From Candidatus Kerfeldbacteria bacterium (lineage in GTDB: Bacteria; Patescibacteriota; Patescibacteriia; SBBC01; CAIJZX01), in contig JACQBO010000028.1 in the NCBI GenBank assembly GCA_016194465.1, forward strand, positions 1-5,453: a stretch of 5,453 nucleotides of DNA, written 5' to 3'. The position numbers were made by a program, and so were the translations under genes. A model generated the notes under the pieces. That model was not told the DNA's origin. It searched no databases and saw only the letters and a list, made by a program, of their open reading frames with translations. Below, piece by piece: positions 1 through 5,244 of the stretch (position 1 is its first letter; each line of letters opens with the position of its first letter).

Positions 1-547
1 CAAATTTTTAAAGGTGATCGGGACAGATTTGCCGAAATCCATTGCTGGTGATCCGGGCAGCCCATATCCTGGCCGGGGGATCCTTGATCTCTCGTGGGTG
101 GTTTTGGATAATGGCGGCAATCCGGTGTATACCGGTCGTCATCTCATCGGGCCTGGCGAGCTGGATGGACACAACTATGGCGCGATAAATTTGCTGGACA
201 AGTTATGTGATACGACGAATAATTGCAATATTCATCCAAATATTTCGCTGATTGGTGGTATCCGGGTAACGATCCGCGCAGTCAATTCGACTGACGTCAC
301 GTTTGCAAGCCCAAACAGCCAGGACACCCAAAATAATATTGACCTTGAGACGGTCAGTAATATTTCCATTACCCCTCAGGATGTGAACGGTGATGCCACA
401 GACTTACCCAGCACATTTTCCTTGAACAGTACGGGGAAATATAACGGCAGTCAGTCGTTAAAGAATGCCTCAGTCTTATGGCAACTACCGAGCTCTCGTG
501 TCTTTAATTTCGTCTTATTCAGCGAAGGCAACATTACGCCGCAATAG
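1..547 (+). CDS. Unrecognised, probably exported protein, C-terminal part (5' end outside window)
   Basis: The frame is open from base 2 to the TAG at 545-547 and continues off the left edge, so about 180 C-terminal residues are visible. The GTG at 14 is in frame but has no sign of being the true start. I do not recognise a family. The visible part is rich in Asn, Ser, Thr, Asp and Gly, with many short beta-prone stretches (such as ILDLSWVVLD). It has two cysteines six residues apart (LCDTTNNC), which could form a disulfide loop. There is no transmembrane helix, no LPxTG sorting signal, and the C-terminus is the soluble-looking EGNITPQ. This composition fits an extracytoplasmic or pilin-like surface protein whose signal or anchor lies upstream, but that is inference. 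GC is about 48% by hand count, lower than the genes to the right. Its stop directly abuts the stop of the convergent phosphoesterase gene. Confidence 0.7.
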   Translation, partial: KFLKVIGTDLPKSIAGDPGSPYPGRGILDLSWVVLDNGGNPVYTGRHLIGPGELDGHNYGAINLLDKLCDTTNNCNIHPNISLIGGIRVTIRAVNSTDVTFASPNSQDTQNNIDLETVSNISITPQDVNGDATDLPSTFSLNSTGKYNGSQSLKNASVLWQLPSSRVFNFVLFSEGNITPQ

Positions 548-1390
548 TCACGATGGGGTGGCCACCCGATGGAGATCGACGCTGACAGTGCCGTTCTTGA
601 CCGTCACGATCAAGTAGTGGAAAAAATTCGCCCGCGATCCGCCGAGAATATCCTGCGCCGGGTTGCCACCCCCACCACTGATGACGGCTGGGATGCCGTC
701 GACCGTGTAGGGAAAGTACGTATGCACGTGGCCGGTAAAAATATAGGCGATGCGGTATGACTTGATGATACTGAGAAAACGGTCATTGGACCGCCGCGAG
801 GCTTTCGTTTCATCATCTCCAATCAATCGCGTCAGCGGGAGGTCGAATGGGCGATGGTAAGCGATGAGGATCGTTTTGGTTTTATGAGCGGCTAAATCCC
901 GTTCCAGCCAGTCAAGGCTGGCGGCCGGGAATCCAACCTTGCGGTCAGCATTATCGAGGATAACCAGGTGGACCGGTCCGATATCATGTCCCGACCAAGG
1001 GTTCTGGTTGAACACCTGGTGGAAAAGACCACGGCTGGGATCAGCCTTGATGTCATGATTGCCGACCGTATGATACACTGGAAATGGTAGTTTTTGCTCA
1101 AGGTTTCGCACGGCGGTGAATTCTTGGGCCGTGCCATACTCCGATGTATCGGCCAGGTTGAGCAGAAAATTCAGGTGTTGTTTGCTGAGCTCGCCGATCA
1201 TGTGGGTGTAGATCGGGTTGACGCCATGGTTGTCACCGACCACGGCGAACGAGACACCTTGTGCGGTACCGGGCGTGAGCCAATGTCGCCCCAGGTCACC
1301 CAGCGGCTGGCGCAGCGTCCACAGCGACCAACTGGTCAAACTGAGGACGGCAGCGAGAAAGGCGATAAGACCAAAACGTTTCCAACGCAT
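548..1390 (-). CDS. Membrane-anchored calcineurin-like metallophosphoesterase
   Basis: This 280-residue protein has the ordered metal-binding motifs of the calcineurin-like phosphoesterase superfamily, which uses a two-metal centre to hydrolyse phosphoesters. Visible are GDNH (Asp53, His55), LADTSEYG (Asp81, with Ala in place of the usual Gly before it), GNHD (Asn111, His112), AYHRPF (His179) and GHVH (His221, His223). All expected ligands are present, so it should be active; the substrate cannot be told. Residues 1-4 are basic (MRWK), followed by one hydrophobic segment (about 6-25), so the catalytic domain is probably tethered outside the cytoplasmic membrane. A glycine run (SGGGGN) follows the GHxH motif. 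The ATG at 1390 is favoured because it precedes the basic/hydrophobic leader and has an extended -10 box 8 bases upstream. No Shine-Dalgarno is visible. The gene is divergent from ligA (27-base gap) and convergent with the left gene (zero-base gap). Confidence 0.9.
   Translation of the reverse strand: MRWKRFGLIAFLAAVLSLTSWSLWTLRQPLGDLGRHWLTPGTAQGVSFAVVGDNHGVNPIYTHMIGELSKQHLNFLLNLADTSEYGTAQEFTAVRNLEQKLPFPVYHTVGNHDIKADPSRGLFHQVFNQNPWSGHDIGPVHLVILDNADRKVGFPAASLDWLERDLAAHKTKTILIAYHRPFDLPLTRLIGDDETKASRRSNDRFLSIIKSYRIAYIFTGHVHTYFPYTVDGIPAVISGGGGNPAQDILGGSRANFFHYLIVTVKNGTVSVDLHRVATPS
556..567. repeat. Perfect 12-base palindrome GGGTGGCCACCC near convergent stops
   Basis: GGGTGGCCACCC is its own reverse complement. 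It lies 8 bases past the stop of the left gene, inside the last codons of the phosphoesterase. The symmetry extends by two more pairs (AT/AT) beyond one mismatch. As RNA it could fold into a short GC-rich hairpin for transcripts arriving from the left, but no T tract follows. A terminator role is therefore weakly supported, and the codons (Val-Ala-Thr region) may explain it. Confidence 0.35.
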
Positions 1391-1398
1391 AGACCATC

Positions 1399-1407
1399 AG
1401 ACTAGCA
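1399..1407 (-). promoter_or_regulatory. Extended -10 box for the metallophosphoesterase gene
   Basis: Read on the minus strand the bases are TGC-TAGTCT, matching the extended -10 pattern TGn-TAnnnT. Eight bases (1391-1398) separate it from the ATG at 1390. That predicts transcription starting within a few bases of the start codon. The -35 region at 17-base spacing (1422-1427, TTTTCG) is poor and lies inside the first codons of ligA, so the call rests on the extended -10 and on its position matching that seen at gatC and the response regulator. Confidence 0.45.
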
Positions 1408-1417
1408 GAAATAATGC

Positions 1418-3436
1418 ATGACGAAAAGTGAAGCTAAAACCCGACTCGCCAAACTGCGCCAGGTCATTGACCAGTACCGTTACGACTATCATGTCCTGGA
1501 TAAGAGCACGATTTCCGAGGCGGCACTCGATTCACTAAAGCATGAGCTCCATCAGCTTGAAGAGCAATTTCCTGACCTGATAACTCCTGACTCGCCATCA
1601 CAGCGGGTGGCGGGCCAACCCTTGCCAGCCTTTAAAAAGGTGACCCATGCGACACGGATGTCGTCGCTGGTTGACGTGTTTTCCTTTGATGAATTACGGG
1701 AATGGGATGAACGATGGAAAAAACTCCGGCCCCGCCAAACCACCGATTACCTGGTGGACCTGAAACTCGACGGGTTAGCCATGACCCTGGTCTATGAACG
1801 AGGCTTGTTCCATCAAGCGGCCACCCGGGGCGACGGCTTTGTTGGTGAAGACGTCACCCAAAACATTAAAACCATCGAGGCGGTGCCGCTGCACCTCCGG
1901 ACCAGCGCCTTGCCGCTTTCCATTCGCCAACAGGTGCAGAGCGGCCGGGTAGAAATCCGCGGCGAGGTGGTGATGCTGAAGAACGATTTTCAAGCCTTAA
2001 ACAAACGACAAACCTCAGCCGGATTGCCGACGTATGCCAACCCCCGCAATGTGGCCGCCGGGAGTATTCGACAACTCGACCCACAAGTAACGGCCGGGCG
2101 CAAGCTCGATTTTTATGCCTGGGAGCTGGTGACCGACCTGGGGCAGGCGACGCTCTGGTCGGCCCATAAGCTGATGCGGAAGATGGGGATCAAGGTGAAT
2201 CCCAAATCGCGGCTTGGCCAGACCCTGGAAGAGATCGCCAAATTTCATTCCCAGATGGGGCGGCAGCGCCAATCACTGCCGTTTTGGATTGATGGCGTGG
2301 TCGTCAAGATTAATAACCGATCATTGTATCAAGACCTGGGCTTGATCGGCAAGACGCCACGGGCGGCGGTGGCTTGGAAGTTTTCGGCCGAGCAAGCGAC
2401 GACGGTCGTGGAAGACATCGTCGTTCAGGTCGGCCGGACCGGGGCCATCACGCCGGTGGCGCGCTTACGTCCGATCCAAGTTGCCGGGACGACCGTGGCC
2501 AGAGCCACGCTGCACAATGCGGACGAAATTGCCCGGCTTGATCTCCAGATCGGCGACACAGTGGTAATTCAGAAAGCCGGAGATATTATTCCGGAAGTGG
2601 TAGAGGTGCTGGTGAAACTCCGGCCAGCCGGAGCGAAGCTCTGGCACATGCCGAGTCACTGCCCGGTCTGTCGCCGGCCGCTCCGTCGGAAGAGTGGCGA
2701 AGCGATTCACTACTGCACAAATACCGCCTGCCCCGCTCGCCATCGAGAAAATCTCTACCACTTGGTTTCCAAGTCAGCGCTGGATATCGACGGGCTTGGT
2801 CCAAGCACGATCGATCTGTTGGTCGAAGAGGGCTTGATTCACGAGCCAGCTGATCTCTGGAAGCTGAAGACCGGCGATGTGGTTGGCCTGCCGCTTTTTG
2901 CCGATAAGAAAGCAGAAAATCTGATCTCCGGGATTACCGCCCGCCGCGAAGTAACGTTTGAACGATTTCTGTTTGGCCTTGGTATTCGCCATGTGGGGCG
3001 GGAAACGGCGCGAGTGCTCGCCCAACATTTTCAAACGTACGAGCGTCTCTGTCAGGCCAGTCTCGACGACCTGGAACGGGCATCGGATGTCGGTGTGGTC
3101 GTGGCCAAAAGTATTTACGAATTTTTTCAAAACAAAAAAACACGAGCTATCGCTGATCGTCTCGCTCGTGTGATCATCATCAAAACGGTGCGCGCTTCAA
3201 GTGGAGGACCGCTCCGCGGGAAATCCGTCGTCGTGACAGGGACGTTACCGACCCTCAGCCGTGAAGAAATCGAAGAACATATCCGTCGGGCTGGGGGCAA
3301 GGCCACTGGCAGCGTCTCAAAAAAAACGTCGTATGTGGTGGTCGGGGCTGAACCAGGATCAAAAGCTGAACGGGCTAAAACACTGGGGGTTCCTATCTTG
3401 AATGAAACACAGTTTCGGCGCTTGCTCAAACTTTAA
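1418..3436 (+). CDS. ligA: NAD+-dependent DNA ligase LigA
   Basis: This 672-residue protein (E. coli LigA has 671) seals nicks in duplex DNA during replication and repair, using NAD+ as AMP donor. Domains in order: Ia NMN-binding head (about 1-65); adenylation domain with nucleophile Lys116 in LKLDG, Glu183 in RGEV, Arg210 and Arg218 (NPRN...GSIRQLD), Asp292 and Lys297 in DGVVVK, and Lys321 in AWKF; OB fold (about 330-405); zinc finger Cys415/418/433/438; helix-hairpin-helix repeats (about 445-585); BRCT (about 597-672). Oddities against the E. coli enzyme: in domain Ia, Asp32 becomes Glu34 and Tyr35 becomes Leu37, while Tyr22, His23 and Asp36 are kept (Tyr24, His25, Asp38). Glu113 becomes Asp114, and Trp in motif V (PRWA) becomes Ala316. 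A stop (TAA, 1412-1414) lies just upstream in frame, so ATG 1418 is the first possible start. There is no Shine-Dalgarno. An overlapping ATG at 1414 is in another frame and stops after five codons. Confidence 0.98.
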   Translation: MTKSEAKTRLAKLRQVIDQYRYDYHVLDKSTISEAALDSLKHELHQLEEQFPDLITPDSPSQRVAGQPLPAFKKVTHATRMSSLVDVFSFDELREWDERWKKLRPRQTTDYLVDLKLDGLAMTLVYERGLFHQAATRGDGFVGEDVTQNIKTIEAVPLHLRTSALPLSIRQQVQSGRVEIRGEVVMLKNDFQALNKRQTSAGLPTYANPRNVAAGSIRQLDPQVTAGRKLDFYAWELVTDLGQATLWSAHKLMRKMGIKVNPKSRLGQTLEEIAKFHSQMGRQRQSLPFWIDGVVVKINNRSLYQDLGLIGKTPRAAVAWKFSAEQATTVVEDIVVQVGRTGAITPVARLRPIQVAGTTVARATLHNADEIARLDLQIGDTVVIQKAGDIIPEVVEVLVKLRPAGAKLWHMPSHCPVCRRPLRRKSGEAIHYCTNTACPARHRENLYHLVSKSALDIDGLGPSTIDLLVEEGLIHEPADLWKLKTGDVVGLPLFADKKAENLISGITARREVTFERFLFGLGIRHVGRETARVLAQHFQTYERLCQASLDDLERASDVGVVVAKSIYEFFQNKKTRAIADRLARVIIIKTVRASSGGPLRGKSVVVTGTLPTLSREEIEEHIRRAGGKATGSVSKKTSYVVVGAEPGSKAERAKTLGVPILNETQFRRLLKL

Positions 3437-3454
3437 TTCGGCTTGTTTGCCGAG
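3437..3454 (+). terminator. Small hairpin just after the ligA stop; possible weak terminator
   Basis: Starting on the base after the ligA TAA, TTCGGC pairs with GCCGAG around the 6-base loop TTGTTT, giving five Watson-Crick pairs plus one G-T. A second, mutually exclusive stem uses the same GCC: TTTGCC (3446-3451) with GGCAAA (3455-3460), loop GAG. Neither is followed by a T tract, so intrinsic termination would be weak at best. The loop of the first hairpin is exactly the candidate -35 hexamer of gatC. Confidence 0.3.
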
Positions 3455-3471
3455 GGCAAAACTGATATCAT
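3443..3471 (+). promoter_or_regulatory. Candidate promoter for gatCA: TTGTTT, 17-base spacer, TGA-TATCAT
   Basis: The -35 hexamer TTGTTT (3443-3448) has the TTG core. A 17-base spacer leads to the -10 TATCAT (3466-3471; 5 of 6 to TATAAT), preceded by TG at 3463-3464, making an extended -10. The box ends 7 bases before the ATG at 3479, so the transcript should begin within a base or two of the start codon. This implies that gatCA is transcribed separately from ligA, at least in part. Confidence 0.55.
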
Positions 3472-3478
3472 AGGGGTC

Positions 3479-3760
3479 ATGGATTTCAATCAAGCGTTGA
3501 TCGAGAAATTGGCGACTCTGGCCCGCATGGACCTGCCGCCAGAGCAGGAAAAAGATTTTTTGGTGCAGCTACCGAAGATAGTGGACTATGTAAGCCAATT
3601 AGGCAACGTGGCCACGGAGCCCATTGTCACTGAACCGCCACAAGCGCAATCTGCTCGGGCTGACGAGGCTGGCTCAAGCCAGGTCAAGGACGAGATTCTC
3701 GCCCAGGCACCCGAGCGCCAAGAACAATTTTGGCGAGTCCCTTCGGTTTTTTCCTCATGA
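3479..3760 (+). CDS. gatC: GatC, subunit C of Asp/Glu-tRNA amidotransferase
   Basis: This 93-residue protein is the small subunit of the GatCAB complex, which converts Glu-tRNA(Gln) and Asp-tRNA(Asn) to Gln-tRNA(Gln) and Asn-tRNA(Asn) in the cytoplasm. GatC wraps around GatA and helps it assemble with GatB. Family features: the N-terminal helix IEKLATLARMDLPPEQE, a second helix with the KIVDYVSQL pattern, a variable linker, a degenerate form of the LREDE motif (SARADEAG), and the C-terminal APERQEQFWRVPSVF, close to the usual APxxxxxFFxVPxV. ATG 3479 is chosen because it gives normal family length and sits 7 bases after an extended -10. A TTG at 3443 is in frame but falls on the -35 hexamer. 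AGGGG at 3472-3476 resembles a Shine-Dalgarno but ends only two bases before the ATG, which is too close. The stop overlaps the gatA start as ATGA. Confidence 0.93.
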   Translation: MDFNQALIEKLATLARMDLPPEQEKDFLVQLPKIVDYVSQLGNVATEPIVTEPPQAQSARADEAGSSQVKDEILAQAPERQEQFWRVPSVFSS

Positions 3761-5211
3761 CCCTCGAGCCGCACACCATCGCCGATATTCGTACTGGTCT
3801 CGAGCGTAAAACATGGAGCTGCCGCGAGCTGGTCAACTCATACCTCGACAGCGCCAAGATCAAGGATAAATCCCTAGCCTCTTTTTTACGTTTCCGGCCC
3901 GCCGCGCTCGATGAAGCGGCTGATGTTGATGCCCGGATTGGCCGAGGCGAACTCCTTCGTCCTCTGGAAGGGGTACCCGTCGCCGTCAAAGACAATATGT
4001 TGCTGGCTGGTGAAACAGCTACGGCCGCGTCAAAAATTCTGGCTAACTACAACGCGGTGTACACGGCCACGGCCGTGCAGAAATTCCGTGACGCTGGTGC
4101 GATCATCATCGGCCAAACAAACCTCGATGAATTTGCCATGGGCGCCTCGACGGAAAACTCGGCTTATCAGCCGACGCGTAACCCGTGGGATGTCGGCCGG
4201 GTCCCGGGTGGCTCTTCTGGTGGTTCAGCCGCCGCGGTAGCGAGTGACCAAGTAGTGGCCGCGCTGGGATCAGACACGGGTGGATCGATTCGCCAGCCAG
4301 CTGGCTTTTGTAATGTGGTTGGCATGAAACCGACCTATGGTCGCGTGTCTCGGTACGGACTCATCGCCCTGGCTTCATCGCTGGATCAGATTGGGCCGCT
4401 CACCAGAACCGTGGCTGATGCGCAAAAGGTGTACCAGGTCATTGCCGGGCCCGACGCCTGTGACCCGACCACCGCGCCGGCAGCGCCGGACGATGTCTCC
4501 GAGACGATGCGCCAAAGCATCAAGGATATGAGGATTGGATGGCCCAAAGAATTTTTTGGTGCAGGAGTAGACCCAAACGTTCGAGCCGTCGTCGAGGCAG
4601 CGGCCAAAGTGTATGAGGAACTTGGTGCCACGCTCTCCGAAGTCTCTCTGCCGCATACCCCGCAGGCCCTGGCCACCTACTATGTCATCTTACCCGCCGA
4701 GGCGAGTTCCAACCTGGCCCGGTTCGATGGCATCCGGTATGGATTGTCCGTGCGCCAGAACCAGGGATTAGACATGATCTATCGACAGACCCGAGCCAAA
4801 GGCTTTGGACCGGAGGTTAAACGTCGAATCATGATCGGTACCTTCTCGCTTTCCTCTGGATATAGTGACGCCTACTACGGACAAGCCACAAGAGTTCGAT
4901 CACTCATTCGGGAAGAGTTTGACCAAGTCTTTGACCAAGTCGATATCCTGCTCGCCCCGACCTCGCCGACCACGGCCTTTCCTTTGGGCGAAAAAGTCGA
5001 TGACCCACTGACCATGTACCTCGCGGATTTACTGACCGTACCCGCCAACCTGGCTAACATTCCGGCTATGTCGATTCCGGCTGGCTTTATCGACGGCCTG
5101 CCGGTTGGGCTGCAGCTGATGGCTCGGCAGTGGGATGAGGCCAGGCTGTTCCAAGCCGGGTATGCCTATCAACAGGCGACCGACTGGCATACGAAACTGC
5201 CGCCGACTTGA
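3757..5211 (+). CDS. gatA: GatA, amidase subunit of Asp/Glu-tRNA amidotransferase
   Basis: This 484-residue protein is the glutaminase subunit of GatCAB: it frees ammonia from glutamine (or asparagine) and passes it to GatB for tRNA-dependent transamidation. It carries the full amidase-signature triad: Lys78 (VPVAVKDN), Ser153 in GGSSGGSAAA and Ser177 in GSDTGGSIRQPA. The 75- and 24-residue spacings match S. aureus GatA. Other family marks are IGQTNLDEFAMG, GMKPTYGRVSRYGL, SSLDQIGP, GFGPEVKRRIMIGTF.LSSGY and LLAPTSPTTAF. The start is taken as ATG 3757, which overlaps the gatC stop by four bases (ATGA) and gives a normal N-terminus. An in-frame ATG at 3730 would lie deeper in gatC. The bases before 3757 are pyrimidine-rich with no Shine-Dalgarno, so translation probably depends on coupling to gatC. 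gatB does not follow: the stop lies inside a terminator hairpin. Confidence 0.97.
   Translation: MTLEPHTIADIRTGLERKTWSCRELVNSYLDSAKIKDKSLASFLRFRPAALDEAADVDARIGRGELLRPLEGVPVAVKDNMLLAGETATAASKILANYNAVYTATAVQKFRDAGAIIIGQTNLDEFAMGASTENSAYQPTRNPWDVGRVPGGSSGGSAAAVASDQVVAALGSDTGGSIRQPAGFCNVVGMKPTYGRVSRYGLIALASSLDQIGPLTRTVADAQKVYQVIAGPDACDPTTAPAAPDDVSETMRQSIKDMRIGWPKEFFGAGVDPNVRAVVEAAAKVYEELGATLSEVSLPHTPQALATYYVILPAEASSNLARFDGIRYGLSVRQNQGLDMIYRQTRAKGFGPEVKRRIMIGTFSLSSGYSDAYYGQATRVRSLIREEFDQVFDQVDILLAPTSPTTAFPLGEKVDDPLTMYLADLLTVPANLANIPAMSIPAGFIDGLPVGLQLMARQWDEARLFQAGYAYQQATDWHTKLPPT
4918..4941 (+). repeat. Exact tandem 12-base repeat inside gatA
   Basis: TTTGACCAAGTC occurs twice with no gap (4918-4929 and 4930-4941), encoding FDQV-FDQV. 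The helix here normally has Phe every four residues (F..xF..xD), so the protein spacing looks normal and the repeat does not seem to be a recent insertion. The exact DNA identity of both copies is what stands out. Confidence 0.9.
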
Positions 5212-5228
5212 TCCCTGGCGGATTTTTT
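5200..5228 (+). terminator. Intrinsic terminator of gatCA, overlapping the gatA stop
   Basis: CCGCC (5200-5204) pairs with GGCGG (5217-5221) around a 12-base loop that contains the gatA TGA. The stem is five pure GC pairs and is followed by A and six Ts (5223-5228), the standard form of a factor-independent terminator. The stem is short and the loop long, so it may be only moderately efficient. It overlaps the promoter of the next gene. Confidence 0.65.
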
Positions 5229-5236
5229 GCTACAAT
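5208..5236 (+). promoter_or_regulatory. Promoter for the response regulator: TTGATC, 17-base spacer, TGC-TACAAT
   Basis: The -35 is TTGATC (5208-5213; TTGA core), then exactly 17 bases, then TACAAT (5231-5236; 5 of 6 to TATAAT) with an extended TG at 5228-5229. The -10 ends 8 bases before the ATG at 5245, and the space between (AGAAACTC) has no Shine-Dalgarno. A start 6-8 bases after the -10 gives a leader of zero to three bases. The -35 sits in the loop of the gatA terminator, and the spacer contains that terminator's T tract. Confidence 0.7.
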
Positions 5237-5244
5237 AGAAACTC

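Noticed and set aside
14..16. GTG at 14 as the true start of the left gene
   Set aside because: The frame is open upstream to the edge, there is no signal peptide or promoter signal at this point, and the protein reads as a C-terminal fragment.
569..1405. Plus-strand open frames (569-760, 1094-1405, 1218-1421) opposite the phosphoesterase
   Set aside because: Compositionally unlike real proteins here, without recognisable domains, and antisense to a gene with complete catalytic motifs.
1379..1408. Possible ligA promoter: TTTCCA (1379-1384), 18-base spacer, TAGCAG (1403-1408)
   Set aside because: The -10 lacks the conserved final T and has no extended TG; AATAAT at 1410-1415 is too close to the ATG to serve. 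Not good enough to annotate.
3319..3326. A8 tract in the ligA BRCT region as a phase-variation or frameshift site
   Set aside because: It encodes an ordinary Lys-Lys in a conserved stretch (VSKKTSYVVVG) of an essential gene; such tracts are common and the frame is intact.
3443..3478. TTG at 3443 as an upstream gatC start adding 12 residues
   Set aside because: The extra residues do not resemble a GatC N-terminus, the TTG coincides with the -35 hexamer, and ATG 3479 gives the normal family length.
3730..3756. ATG at 3730 as the gatA start
   Set aside because: It would overlap gatC by about 30 bases and add nine residues not typical of GatA; ATG 3757 forms the common ATGA overlap.
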